Positions 1 through 13,100 of a DNA stretch of 64,000 nucleotides are shown piece by piece. The notes beneath the pieces are model-generated. The model made no database searches and was not told the origin of the DNA. It saw only the letters and a program-made list of their open reading frames with translations. A program made the position numbers and the translations under genes. Every line of letters begins with the position of its first letter. Position 1 is the stretch's first letter. Where the stretch lies: assembly GCA_021234155.1 (NCBI GenBank), contig JAJEKV010000004.1:24281662-24345661 (forward strand). The letters run 5' to 3'. Source of the DNA: Isoetes taiwanensis. Lineage: Eukaryota > Streptophyta > Lycopodiopsida > Isoetales > Isoetaceae.

Positions 1-489
1 ACTGCTTCGTTCAGTTACGTATTTACTGAAAGTATATTTATTTATGTTTTAATGGGTCACTTTAATAGTTGCTTCTCTCTTGTATAGATTTTATTTGTGA
101 TGGAGTCTCACTCATTTTAAATTTTGCTTTCTTACTCTTAGGATACACATATAAATTAGGGGAAAACGATGTGGATGCTGGTATTATGATCCAGAGGTGT
201 AGTTTTGTCTGCATAATGGAGAAGATTTTTCACTTACTGACATTTGGAAGTTGAATAAATGAAGTATGCAAATAATGAGTTGTATAAATTCTAAATATAC
301 CGAGAGCCTCTTTCACTTGAAAAAGGCACAAAATTTGATAAATTTCTGACCCATCTTCGCTAAGCAGATGAGCCTAGTAGATGATATATGCATTTTGCAC
401 AGCTTATATACATCAAAAATGCAAGCCGTGAGCCAAATTCACACACCCCTATAAGTTGTGGATGTCTGCATTATCTTGATCTATTTCTA

Positions 490-875
490 TTTTTGAGTAG
501 TCTACGAACTAGTTTTACTGAAAAACGCGCCGCGCGCATCACTTTTTAGTGAAGAGGCTTTTTATATTCCTACTTTGGTACCTACTTGTGGAGGTTAAGA
601 CATTGTATCAAGTCTTAAACTTGTGCCTCGAACCAGCAATATTTGAAGTAATAAACTTGATCAAGTTTGCTATCCTCGACCAATTGGTCTCTCTAGGTAT
701 GGACCGTGATAAACTCATTTCTATTCTATTCCCTATCTAGAGATTAAGACTTTTGATAATAATGTCTTAATCTCAAATACAAGTAGGTACCACTACAAGA
801 ATATAAAAAAGCTGCTTCCCTCTCTTTTGCTTTTCTTTGAAAAACTAGTTTGTGACCTGCGCAAATTAAGTTTGC
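490..875. repeat. Long hairpin (foldback) element inside U1
   Basis: The left arm ('ctacgaactagtttt' near 507, then 'ggtacctacttgtgga' near 580) is mirrored by the right arm ('aagtaggtaccactac' near 781, then 'gaaaaactagtttgtgac' near 839). The same foldback lies in U2, U5 and U6. The loop region here also holds the TATTC-tailed short insertion (about 675-735). The arms are imperfect, unlike the U6 copy. It is a non-coding, MITE-like foldback. Confidence 0.75.
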
Positions 876-2164
876 GGCGTACCACAATCGGATCGGCAAC
901 TTCATTTCATGTATGTCGGGGGATACTCCCTTTGCCCCTTGGGTGTTCGAGGCGACTGGCCTTGCTGACGATATGGAGACTCCTAATAGCGAATTCCCAG
1001 CAGAGAACGATGGCGTAACGTCAGATACAATCCTGAATTCTCTGCAGGTAAAAGCTGGAATAGAGAATTACATGTGGGAATGGCGTTAGGAATGAGCGTA
1101 AAACCTAAAGGGTAGAAACGCGCATTTCATATTTGTTGTATTTGAAGTGACGCTACGGATGGATGGATTATCGCTGCGAGGAGGTGGTTTGTTGTTATTA
1201 TTGCTAGTGCTTATGACGTATATTTTCTTAGTAACATAGGAAGGGACTAGAGGCAGAATGAGAATGACTTTTCTCTGTGTCCTCTACAATAATCCACAGC
1301 GAGATGTCCAGTCAGAAGGTTAAACGAGGGGAGCCACGCGCACATGCGGCCTTGGAATTGTTGGCGCGCGGATGAAGGTGTACAGAGCACCTAACGCCTT
1401 GCATGCCTCGAGAACGCCATATGGAGTGCAGGCATCCGCAATCTGTAGGGGTAAACCTGGTATCCCCAGTAGCCTGGCAATAAATGTAGACAATTGGGAT
1501 CAAGAGCCGCACGGTAATCAAAATCGCACTGTGTCTGCGATTCGGTGCCTGCCCATATTAGCGTTGCAGCGCCGATGATGCAGGGATATTTCGCTTCTAA
1601 CTAATTATGATCTTTGTATATACGTAAGATCGCTTTACTTGTATTTCCTTAATCACGCACTTGCTATTATCGAGCACCTTGAGCTGCAATAGTATACCGA
1701 TTGTAGAAAGCTAAAGAAACTCTTTAAGTCAAAATTTAGATGTGTCGGGATGAGTCTCACTCCAAATGCAAGGCTTCCGCCGCTACAGATTGTAGAGTCA
1801 TGTTTAACGAGAACTTTCAGTGGATAAAGAGCTATTTGAGACGTGAACAACTTACACAAATGTACATAGTAGTGAGGAGTAACCAGGCTTTAGAAACCGT
1901 TTGCTGAAGTTATACACATATACTCAAAGGGTATTACACGCTGAATGTCTAGGTGAATATCAAAATAGCTAGCATGTGGACATCTTGATTTGGCAATTTG
2001 AAAAAACAAATACAAATGTTCCTCACGGAGTATCGCAGGATATTATTCGGACTAATCTTACGATGTTTGACTTTATATTTAACTTTTGTGCGGAATCTGG
2101 CTGTAACCTCCTAAGGATTACTGTACTTTTCGGTTTGTTGGTTTTAGTCTGGAACATGTTGTGT

Positions 2165-2950
2165 TAGTGGAACGGTGCAAGTCCAATAAGTTCATTGAAA
2201 TATATTTGGTACGTTCCTCGAGATTGGAAGCTTCTCAAAACTCATGAGGTTGGACTTTGATCATTTACTGTATTAATTTACCTTGGTAAATTACGAGATA
2301 TTAGCACCATTTCGACTTGTACGTAAATTGGTAAGATTTATCTCCTCAGTATTCGCGCTGGGACGCTGGGAGAAATAGTTGTTCTTGGTAGATAGGAGAT
2401 TCTGGCCGAAATTGGTATTTATCCGCGCTGCGCTTCTGAGGGTTATATCATTACCCGGTATCATTATCTGAACAATTGTTATCTTTGAAGTTACCAAACC
2501 AAGTAGATTGCAAGGTTAGGTAGGAAATATTAGGGGCCTACATGTTTGGAAACTACACGGAAATACAGGTGATCGAAGACATTGATATAATTTGAGTTCT
2601 TAACACATCTATTTGACATCACAAAGCCCTCTTGCCTTGTACTACTCTTGAACTATAACCCACCGATTTCTTTAGTCGATCTTGTAGTCTAGTACTTTAA
2701 AATACAAATTATGTACTTACCTTGCAGGGTACCTACAGAGAAGAAAGTGCACCTTTTTGGTGAAGGTACATGTGAGCCTAACGTACTTTCACGCGGTTCT
2801 TTACAATGTTAGCTTCTACAAGGTACATTTTTAACTATATAAGCATAATTGTGCATATAGAGTTGCATGCTCACATTTTCGGGGATTTCCAAATGATCCT
2901 AGTTAGTTTTTGTTTATAAATGATTTACTTAAGATGTGGTCCACTTTTAG
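2165..2950 (+). pseudogene. Glutamate synthase (Fd-GOGAT-like) fragment in U1
   Basis: This is a badly eroded copy of the GOGAT-like exon series seen clearly in U5. 'ggtgcaagtccaataagttc' near 2175 encodes the GASPIS segment. A stretch near 2370-2513 matches the VVLRVDGG to VASQ exon with several indels, and 'gagttgcatgctcac' near 2860 matches the REELHAHF exon. A MITE lies in the intron between these last two. It has no usable frame. The identification rests on homology to the better copies. Confidence 0.6.
2518..2794. mobile_element. 275-bp-class MITE copy, U1
   Basis: It sits at the same position as the MITE in U5 (60770-61044), inside the GOGAT-like intron just after 'caaggtt'. The ends are degraded ('aggtaggaaatattaggggc' and 'gagcctaacgtactttcacgc') but are still inverted relative to each other. 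The internal sequence, such as 'atctatttgacatcacaaag', matches the U5 copy. U3 and U4 lack it. Confidence 0.75.
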
Positions 2951-3940
2951 CTTGCATATACGAGAGACATCCCTGAACTTTGAAGTGCTACTAACTACTC
3001 ATTTGGCAGCATGCAGCCATTTCTACCTTATTGTGTAGAATTTAAGGTTCTGGTCTATAACAAAATTTTGCGATATGAAAATTAAATGGCAATTGTAAGG
3101 AAGGATCTGCTTGCAGAAGCGAGAAAATATTCCATTTGTGATTGATTTAAGTTTTATACTGGTAATTTTACCATTATGTTCCCACACCTTTAAATTAAAG
3201 TTAAAATTTTTGAAACACCTGCTATGAGGTTGAAATTATTTACATTGAGAAACACTGTAGTTTAGCTTCTAATAGTACCCATAGTTTACAACGCACTTGC
3301 TGCAGGTTTAGCAGCAATATTGTACATCACTTATTCATACGTGATAGTAAAACTGGCGAGCCCGATACTGGGAAATGCGCAACACGGCATAATACTGATT
3401 ACCTAAATGGGAACGGCACCATGATGATAGCGAAGTGCATGGCAATGGAACTGATCTTAGGCCATTTGCCTTGCTTCGACGAAATTATGGACCTTCTAGG
3501 TACCCATGGTTTTACAACTTGTTAGGTTTTGCAACAATGTACTCATGTATTACATGATAAAACCAAATGGAAATCGCAATTTGGACATAATCTGATTACC
3601 TAAATGAACGGCTGCATGATGGGATACTTAATGCATAACAATGGGCCGACTTGGAAGATTCTATTTAGCCTGAGCAGCAGTTCACTGACCCATTACCATT
3701 AGACAATGAACACTTGCTGTTTGCATGTTGGCATTCGGTGATTCACGATACTTATCTATATAGATGATGATGATTTATATGTCACTTGGAAGCAGCCAAG
3801 CGGCGAGGAAGATCTAACATTAAAATAATATTTATATTACTTAGGCGGTGTATGGGAATACCAACAAAAGAAGAAAATATGTTGAGAAGGTTTGCGGTCG
3901 TGACAGGTTGGTATTAGGTACTTAATGCGCTAGAGTGTAA

Positions 3941-6290
3941 ACTGCGTATTTCTTTTAAGTTTAATATGTTTTAATAGGTTGCTAATAGATTTTTCTTTTT
4001 CTGCCAAATTTGGTATTGGCAACGAGTGTGGATCCCCACTCTCTCATTTCTCCTTAGGATACACATATGTTAGGAAACCAATGTAGTTCTCGAAATTTGT
4101 TACTTTATATAGTTTTGTCATATATTAGGAAGATTTTCACTTTGACATTTTGGAGTTTGAATACCATTAGAAAGCGTTACACCGTAAAGTTGTAGGCCTA
4201 AAAGCAAACCTCCTCTTTTCACTTTTGAAAACTCCAAGTTTGATAAATTTCTATATGAAAACCCCTATATTTTCCACGATGTGGATAGGCCTAATATAAG
4301 TAGAAAGTTTTGCTTTGACTTATACATGAAGAGTCAAAATGGCGGAGCTTGATTCACATTGTTATTGTAGGTTGAGGTAGGATGCCGCGATGCCCTTGAT
4401 CTATTTCGCTTTGGTGATACTGGGGCTGGTTTTTGAAAAAGCGCCTTTAAGGCTACCATATTCTACACTTGGTGTGGTGCCTGCTTATTTGAGGTTAAGG
4501 CGACTATCAATCTGCAAATTTGATAGCAATATTCTTGATTAATAATGTTGATAATAAACTTGATCAAGTTTTTCTCGAGTTTAAGACTTGATATTACATT
4601 CTATTCTATTCTATTGACTATCAAGTTAAGACTTGATAATAATGTCTTAATCTCGGAAATGGTGGGTGCCAGAGTGTAAATAAAGCCTTCACTATAATAT
4701 TTCTTGAAAAACTGGTCGTAATCCGCAAATAAATTCACACAATCCAGTCCAGATTTCATGTATCCTACGGGGATGAGGTTGTGCTTGTGATGACATGGAG
4801 GCCTCCCACATTCATCCGCAGGCAGCTGGGAGGCGTGATATACGCGTGAATCTAATCACAAATTTGTTGTGCGATGAAAGTTTGGGATACTGGAGGTAAA
4901 ATGTTGAAATGAAGGATAGAATATGCCGGAATAGGGTAAATCTAAAAGAATGTCGAAAGGCGGCGTGGCAAAAACTCTGAAAGTCTGCATGGACAAACAT
5001 CAAAAGCTTTAAGATGCGACATCCTAGCCGAAAGCAAAAAGCCAACTAGCAGCAGCAGCAACTACTTACTTGCTCTTAAGCGCGTCTCAATGGTGTATAT
5101 CATAGAGACATCTAGTCAGCCAGTAGAGCGATGGAGTGCTCAAAATTACACTTGTCCACCGTCAAGAAAGATTTACGGCGAAATATCTTACTGGAATATA
5201 TATATGTAGGGAATTCTACCATAAGTTTACAACGGATGGGCGCGAGTATGCGTATATGCATCTAATTGCATTTTGTAGCGGGATTCTACCTTTATCACAT
5301 AAACCAAATACCACGTCTTTTGTTAGCAAGGTGAAAACGCAAATACACACACATCACGTGAAGTGTTGAAATACGCATTCCGCGGAGAAGAATACACTAG
5401 AATATTGTAGTATTGAAACTGATTTAAACCCCTGTATACAAGCGGAAAAACCCTTCCAACCGCCGCGCCGGTTTTATCACGGGTCTTATATGAATCCCAC
5501 AGGGTGCATACATCATGATTTATTTTTATGTATGTAATACTCTCGGATGGACTTAATAATTTGGGGTGGCTTTCTATGAAGTTTAAGTTAATAACAAATT
5601 ACAATATCCATTTGAAATGGTGAAGTTTAGATTATTACATCGAGGTGTATGTTACTTGCCTTGAGGGTCCTAGATTGGATTTACTAGTTATACCTAGATT
5701 GTTAGTTTACATTGTGTGTGTGCCAGTGTAGGGGCGTATATAAATATATAGAAGGGCCTACATTGGATTTACGCTTAGTTATGCTAGATTGGATTTACAG
5801 TTTATGATCAAAAGAGGAAGTCTCTAAGTAGAGGCTAGAAGTTAAAGAAGTCTCTCCAATTACCTAAAAAATACGGAATGGGAAAGCACTCTTACGTAAA
5901 GCATTAGCATATGAATTTACATATACGAGGGGAGTTTCGGCGTCAAGAAGTACATTAAAGGAAAATGCAATTCGTACTATGGGGAGCCCTAATTCATTGG
6001 TGTTACAGACACGATGGGCAAAATGGATTCGATGTTGAGCTGATGGCGGATTGAATAAATAAAACATGCAAATGAGTTTATAAATTTCTGAAATATAGAA
6101 ACCCCTCTCTTTCCGAAAATATAGAAAGCCCTCTTTCACGAAAAAGCTTCTAAATTTAGATAGGCATGCGGAATAATATAAAGTAAGTTTTATCAAGAGA
6201 ATGCGTAAGCGAGAGCCAAATTCCATTGAAACGTAAGTTGAAAGTGATGATACTGCATTTCCATATGACAAGATCACGAACTAAGTTTTT
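3941..6290 (+). repeat. Repeat unit U2 (alternative 'X-block' type), broken at its right end
   Basis: It begins with the same start block as U1 and has a hairpin at about 4400-4735. It then carries a different downstream block from U1, matching 62880-63950 of U6: 'cgtggcaaaaactctgaaag' near 4963, 'tggtgctcaaaattacac' near 5131, 'ttaataatttggggtgg' near 5550, and repeated 'attggatttac' motifs from 5690. Homology runs into the next start block and stops inside a hairpin left arm ('gatcacgaactaagttttt', about 6270-6290), so the following copy is truncated there. No coding function was recognised. Confidence 0.75.
4400..4735. repeat. Hairpin element inside U2
   Basis: The arms run from 'tttcgctttggtgatact' (about 4404) to the mirrored 'cttgaaaaactggtcgtaat' (about 4703). 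The inner arms 'ttgaggttaaggcgac' and 'gacttgataataatgtc' are still recognisable, and a short (TTCTA)n run lies in the loop near 4600. It is more eroded than the U5 and U6 copies. Confidence 0.7.
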
Positions 6291-8400
6291 AAAAACAATA
6301 ATAATATACTCCTGAGTTTTTATATTTATTCTACATTTCTCAGGCAATAAAATGTGGGGAAGCTTTTGCATACTTTATGAGAGGTAGACAGAGTATACTG
6401 GACCCTCCTTGTGTGTCACTGATATCTGGCCACTCAGGCAGATTGGAGGTGGGATTATTCTCTGTTGGAGGGGCTGTATCTTTAATCTTGCGGGTGGATT
6501 TTTCTGCCTGCTAATTTTTGCACATAACGAACTGCAGTTGAATCCAGAAGATAATTTTTGGATAGCACTTGGGGGCTTCTGATTTAGATCGAGATAATTT
6601 TGGATAGCAGAAGGGCTTCTGATTGAATCGAAACGCTGGCCAGATTTAGTAGGGTATTGGAATTATTTGATTAACGCGGGCTTCTGGCTGAACGGTGCAG
6701 ATCCCAGCAGAATATCGAATTCCCTAGAACCGTTAGATTTAATTCCTCGTGGAATAAGTAGATGGCTTACGTGGAGTTGTTCCTGCATTTGCTGGGGATG
6801 CCTTAGCGAGAGGGCGATCTGAAGGATTGGAAGCAGTTTTCACAGAGAGAGCTCTCGGCATTGATTCATACACTACCGCTTCACTTATAGCGATTGCATT
6901 ATACTTATGGCGAAGACGGTGAAGAGCTGAAGATGGCCCGGAATAAAAGTCTGATCAGCGCTTGACAGCCTTCCAACAACTGGCAGGGATCCATGCCTCT
7001 AGGCATCAGCAAACAATCAAAAGGTTTGTCAGATTTAGATTTGCAAACCTTGAGGATTTGTAAAACTAAAGAGGAACGAAGATGATATCTATGAACGAAA
7101 GTGGAAGAGGGGGTACGAAGGAAACGGAACGAAAAGAAGAAGAAATGTCAGGAGCCAGACATGCCAAAGATCAAGATCAGTTATCAGAAAGCCTTCAAGA
7201 TCAAATCAGCCCGAGAATTCGAAGTTAGCATTCGAAGGCGAAAAGATTATATCCATCAAACGCGAAAATTGGAAGAGTGAAAGCGCCGACATAAAGACAA
7301 CACTACAATCCAGGAGGCCGGGATCCACTTACTTAAAAGAAACAGCCTCCATCGCAGATCAAGTCAAAGGCAGATTGGAGAGATTACTTATAAAGATCAC
7401 CAAAGGGATATTATTATACACGGGATACCTTCTACTATAACTGCTGGAACCCAGCCCTAGGGAAGCTAGGTTCTACTTAAGTCTCCTTTTAGCTCACATT
7501 GGATATGTTTTTTCTTTTGTATATACATTATTTTCATTCTTTCTATATTGAGAAGAATTTACTCCACATGTACATAAATTGGTTAAGGGCTTTTCCAACC
7601 ACAACAATAAATGATGTTATTCTCTCATAATATATGTTGTTTTGTAGTTCTTGTCGCTACCACGTATCTCTTTGCACCCTAAGCAACATTTTCTACAAGA
7701 ATTGACATTTTAATCATCTCAACTTGTAGTGGGCCTAATCACTCATTCCGCTTCCTTGACTCTCAAAAATTAATCTTGATCTTTCTATGGAATATAAAAC
7801 AAATCCTCTTATTATTTGAATTAGTAAAACATTGAGATTTAAATCAAACCCTCAAGCTTCCGTGATAGCATCGCTTGCAAGTAAATAACCATCGATGGTT
7901 TTGACATTCAAAAGTATCATGACCGGTGTGCCTTGATGCATTTTCTTAAAAAACCTTATCCCAACATACAATCGATATATGCATACCCCTTGAACATCTT
8001 CCTATTTGAACATATCATGTTACCATACTTGGAAAATGTTGCACCTTTGTAATATGTTTAGTATCTTCATTTAACATTTTCATCTATAACCTATATAAAG
8101 TGCCCATAACTTTAGCCATGGAGAGTTGCATCCTTTTCTGCCTTCAAATCTTGTTATACGAGATTATCATTAGACCCATGCAGAGCTGAGCTTTGTTCTC
8201 AGAAGTTACTAGTGTTTTTGTTTAAAAAGGTGTCTAAAACATAATAGCAGAAACCTCATGGAATGAACGTTTTTCAAAGGCTACGTCGTATCATATTTAC
8301 AAATTTACAAGCGAACACGAAATTAGCCAGAAGAAGGTATGCAAAAGTTCTTCCACATTCTGTTGTTTGTATTATCAGCATCCATTCTCCGTTGTCTGCT
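6291..8400. other. Unannotated stretch
   Basis: I see no gene. A short tandem duplication of about 41 bp ('gataatttttggatagc' then 'gataattttggatagcag') lies near 6550-6640. The part around 6900-7450 is purine-rich on the + strand with no sustained frame. The 7500-7680 part is AT-rich and resembles a retroelement end, but no primer site or terminal repeat could be found. Confidence 0.5.
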
Positions 8401-10190
8401 GCCAGGACATGACAGAAAGTCCCAGGTTTTATAAGGATCTAGTTAGGTTTCATAGGTTCGGGCTGAAAATGATAAGGGTGCCCTGATAAGTTTTGGCAAA
8501 CAAAGGAACAGCTTCTGATAAAATAGTCTTTCTTACAATTTTAAATTTCTGCTGTAAACCAGAAGCTCTACCAAATGGTAAACTTATACATGCTTGCATT
8601 ATTCAGGGTGATCTTGCAACAACTGCTCTCATTAAAATGTATATAATTGTGGATACTTAGAAAAGCGCATTCTAAAAATTTTTGAATGAAATACTTTGAG
8701 CCAGATGCAATCTCATGGGCAAAATGATAACAGCATATTCCCAAGATGGCAATTGTGAGAACGCTTATCGCGACTGTGCAATTGCAAGGTAGTAGACCTA
8801 GCGTGGCTATGTTTAGCCCTTGTTCTCAGTCTCCTTTCAAAAGAAATGGCATTAGCAGATGGTAAGATGGTACAGGCCAATACCATCAGTCATAAAACAG
8901 AACGAGATTTAGGCATTGCATTTGTTGATATGTATGGAATTGTGGAGAGTCTAGGCTATGCTAACAAAATGTTCACAAAGATTAATTAATGAAATCTCAT
9001 TTCGTGGAATACTCCAATTTATTAGCAGATGTTAGCAGATGAAGCCCTTATATCAGCATTTTTACCATGTGGTGATCTGTTGGCATGTCCTGAGTGGGAA
9101 ACTCATGTTGCTAGTGATACCTTGAGTTCATGCGTAGAATCAAGAAATGCTCTTATTGGCATGTATGGGAAAATGTGGGAGCTTAGACGCTGCAGTCACA
9201 TTCTTCAACATAGAACTGCAAACCAAATGTGCTTGCCTCATACATATACAAATGGGCACAACAAGCATGCCGTCCAAGTATTCGAAAGGATAATATCTGA
9301 GGGCATTAAAACCAAGTGAAGTCACCTTCTTGACTCTCATCAGGGACATGTATTAATGACGAAGCCCCCTTGCAGATGGTAAAATGTTCTACTCTCATAT
9401 AATTATTAGTAGATTTGATACCTAGACAAGGCTGTGAATGGTTCTCTAATTATTATGTACATCAAATGTGTATTTACAGGCTGCTCATGAGGTCTTGGAA
9501 AGAATGCAAGAGAAGATTCTAATTGTCTGGAATACTATGATTTTTGCAAAACATGGGCAAAATACTACTGCAATACAGTTGTTTCAGAATATGTCACGGG
9601 AATCTGTTATTCCAAATGAGATTACGTGACTTTCAGTGCTTCATTCTTGTGCTGGCTTTTCTGCCCTAATTGTGTACATGCTATAATCCAGCAGCAGAGC
9701 TGATTTTGGTTCTATAGTAGGAAATGATGCATGGAAAAATGTGGAAGGTTGATAGATGCGACACAGAATATCTCGAAAAAAATCAAGAGGTGATCTCATA
9801 GATAGTAACACTTCCATCGCATGCCCAATATGGTCATGGCAATGGAGGAGCCATTAAAATTCTGCCAGAAATGAAAGAGTTAGGCTTGAAGCCAGACAGT
9901 AGCACACTCGTCACTCTCCTAACAGGATGCAAATCATGCTGGATTGTTTATGGAAGGCTATCAATGTTTTGTTTTAGCAACTTTGATGCTATACCCATGA
10001 TAGAACATTACCACTGTTTGAATTACCTACACAGACTTGGGGGCTGGTTAGACAAGATGTGCGATCTGTTGGATGGAACCCTATGTCTCAAAGTTTGCTT
10101 TACCCTGCAATTTCACTTCCAGAAATTGCATCCGCGACTCTCTGACATATATTGCAACAGCAGTGCCAGTTCCCCGCATTCATAACAAGT
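8400..10190 (+). pseudogene. PPR protein pseudogene (PLS/E-type organisation)
   Basis: These are relics of a pentatricopeptide-repeat gene of the family that binds organellar RNA. Successive frames give TILNFCCKPEALPNGK and LIHACIIQGDLATTALIKMY (about 8515-8645), MITAYSQDGNCENAY (about 8728), NALIGMYGK (about 9150) followed after a shift by KCGSLDAAVTFFNIEL, EVLERMQEKILIVWNTMIF (about 9490-9545), NMSRESVIPNEIT, then MKELGLKPDSSTLVTLLTGC (about 9871) and HYHCLNYLHRLG (about 10007). These are the usual GK-IH, MYxKCG, WN-MI and KPD marks in the right order. The frame changes at least six times and contains stops, so it cannot make a full protein. It is intronless, as most PPR genes are. The upstream repeats and the end of any C-terminal editing domain are not visible. 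Confidence 0.88.
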
Positions 10191-13100
10191 CTGGAATGTT
10201 TGCCACTTCTAATTTTTCTAACCTGTTTGGAAATATTGATTCAAACAACATACTTGAACAATATTAATAGTTATAAAAATGCTTAGTACAGGCAGAAGAT
10301 TTCATGAGGGAGGAAGCCTGCTTGGGAAACAACAGGTTGTGCCATATAAACTGGGAAGGTTGAATTATCTCAGATAGCTTGTAAGTCCAGCCCGCTCAGG
10401 TTATTCCATCACCAATAAGCTCTTGAATTTACACAGGAATTGACTGATCATACAGGTTTCTTTTTTGGCATCTGGTAACTTGATTATACAATCTTCTGAC
10501 AGGAGTTTGGCTTGATCATTACAAATGATAGATCACACTGACTAGACTGAAAAAGAAAAATATGTGATGCAAGTAACATGATTGGAAGAGGATACTGTGC
10601 TGCAATATAAATTGGAAGGAAGGACACATGTCCAACTTTTTGTATAATGAATTATGAATCTAATTGGGACCCACATTTAGGAAGGCAGAGTATGATTTAT
10701 CCGCTTAGTTTCTTAGGATCTCATGCATCTATGTAACATTTCTGCCCTTAATAAGGATGCTTTACAACTAGATTTTAGAGGCTGCAGGCATTCAGTGACA
10801 TTTCATGCTCTAGTTTCATTTCTTTTGCCGTTGAGCTCAAAGTAGGGAAAAGCACATCCATCCATCGATCCAAGCTCTTCAATTGATGAATCAAAATTGT
10901 TAGTCCAATGGCATCCTGTGCATAAACTTCCCACAGTGCAAATGCGAAGTTACATTTGAAACCTTGGTGGTGCTGTTGCTTTGATGAAAAATGTTTGTGA
11001 TGTCAAGGTCATGTGTGCAACAACAGATGGTCACTGTGCAGCTGTACATCTCTCAACGGTGTAGCTGAAATAAAGTCCGCTTTCTTGAGGAGTGGATTGT
11101 GAAAAAGATAGAATGCATGCTACAAACGCCACTCGAGACTCCGGAAATTGAGAATATATATAAGGGCCTACCATATCGACATTACATATTATTTTCATGG
11201 ACAAATTGCAGAAGATACCAAGAGAAGAGTCAAGTAAAACTGGTACCAAGCCTAAGGTTTGAATCTCTTGACTATGTCGATTTTGCATTTAATGCTCTCA
11301 TTCTTATGTTGACAATCAATTTTGCTCTTGGGAGGATATCATACAAATACTCAAAATCATGATGGAATAATTGTTGAAGTATGACATAGGATGAAGGTAA
11401 GTATTATGAGTTCCTAGAAACAGAAATGTCAAAAATACTATCTGCAAGAATGTTTGTTATGAAACCTCCAGGAAGATCCAAAAGAAAAGTTGTAGCCCCC
11501 TTACTATAGGCAGCACAGTGTTAAGTGTTAAATTGATTGCATCATTGTCCTCAAGGAGTTGGACCGTGGGGCACTGTGAAGGAGTTACTAATCGATCTTA
11601 AGCCTTTAACATCTGGTTTTCCAAATTTCTGTATGGTTTATAGAATGCAAATAAACATGAAATGTTGATGATGTTCTTGCAATTTTAACAATGAGATTTC
11701 TGGTACTCAATATACAAGACTTCTAGTAAACACTCTTCATATTTTTCTTATTGTTTATTCTGTATGGTACAGCTGGGATCAGCACTCCAGGTTACCGCGT
11801 GGGAAGAATCTAAAGGTCAATGCTGAGCAAGCTGATCAAAACGCCTGTTGCTAGGAGCTTCAAAGCACCTCCTACAGCACTGGGCAAAATGCTGATGGAA
11901 GTACAAATTGATCACAAACAGGGTTTTGAGGTATACTTTGGGAAACCGTTTAATAGTAACAAGATTTGTGCTTCTTAAACAAACAACTAGATTTTCTGAA
12001 ACTTAATGGTTTGAAGCTTTACAAAAATTGGGTCATGGATTAGAAGAAGCAATTTCATTCTTTTTGTTGACCTAGCAATCTAGCTGACAGGATATCATAA
12101 ACCATTACGCTATGTTATTCAGCTTCCATATATATAAGTGATACAGGTTGCATGTTAAGAGACGGAATTCAGTTATATTTTATGATGATCTCCTGGAAAA
12201 GTTTAAAAGGCCTAGTTAAACATCTAACTTTGGCCATCGCCTTTCATAAGATGAGCACCCAAACCACAAAGGCAGCTAACAGATGTAGTTATGGTCATAT
12301 CATTACCTGCAGCCTAGAGTATTGTTTGCCAACATACTATGCTAATAGAGATGGCCTCTTGAGATAATTCTCTAGATCTAGACAAGAACTCTTCTCAAGT
12401 TTGGTCATAAGTTACCAAATCACAGTAGCGTGGATCACAGGCCTGCAAGTAGCTGGTATAATTGGCACTCATGTTGAAGGCTACATTTTTTGTGTTCAAA
12501 AGAGTAGTAGCATTGCTTTTGGAAGGAGCATCCCAGTAATATTCATCACTTGTATTGTATGGATTTTCCCTAAAGGCTTGTAGAACTGGAAAAGAGAGAC
12601 CTCATTAATGGCCCATACTTGCATTCATCATTGCATCCCTCCCACACATGGCCCTGCTGTTTTGTTCATCAATGCCTCTGTTCTTAGAAGAAGTTGAAGT
12701 AGTATAGCCTGTATGAACAGGAAGCTGCAATATTTTTCAAGCAAACAACTTGACTTAGTAAAACATGAGCTTGGTCTTTGGTCATTGGTACTCATATTTG
12801 AGACCTAGGGATTCTATTAAATTTTGTCTAGTAGCCATCTAGATATAAAATAAGGAGATGAATCAATCGTTTATAACTAGAAAATCAAAGGTAATGTAGG
12901 AGACTGGAAGAGAGGTGCAAAACAAGGTACAAAAAGGGGGATTTAAGAAGATTCATACCTTGAACGCCGTGAAATAAGCATCTCATAAAACACATCAGGA
13001 ATAAAATATAACAGTTAAATAAATTTAACATATGACATATCTGACAAATAACATTAGACAGGAATTACTCATATAGCAGTTCTTCATGTGCAGGTTCTGG

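Larger units (their letters stand above)
1..3940 (+). repeat. Repeat unit U1 (glutamate-synthase type), truncated at window edge
   Basis: This is the first copy of a roughly 3.6-3.9 kb unit that recurs at the right end of the window; it aligns best with 58311-61915. Shared landmarks in order are the 'aatgggtcactttaatagtt' start block, a large hairpin (about 490-875), the segment ending near 1260 ('tgctagtgcttatg'), glutamate-synthase-like exon pieces (2165-2950), a MITE (2518-2794), and a closing block with 'gatgatgatttatatg' near 3765. The copy differs from its right-hand relatives by many small indels, so it is an old copy or a poorly polished sequence. The order and the common insertions are seen directly. 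The unit length and the name are my inference. Confidence 0.8.

Noticed and set aside
11240-11270. tRNA-like 'ggtttgaatctc' box-B motif (similar ones near 31690)
   Set aside because: No matching acceptor stem, A box or anticodon arm could be placed around them.
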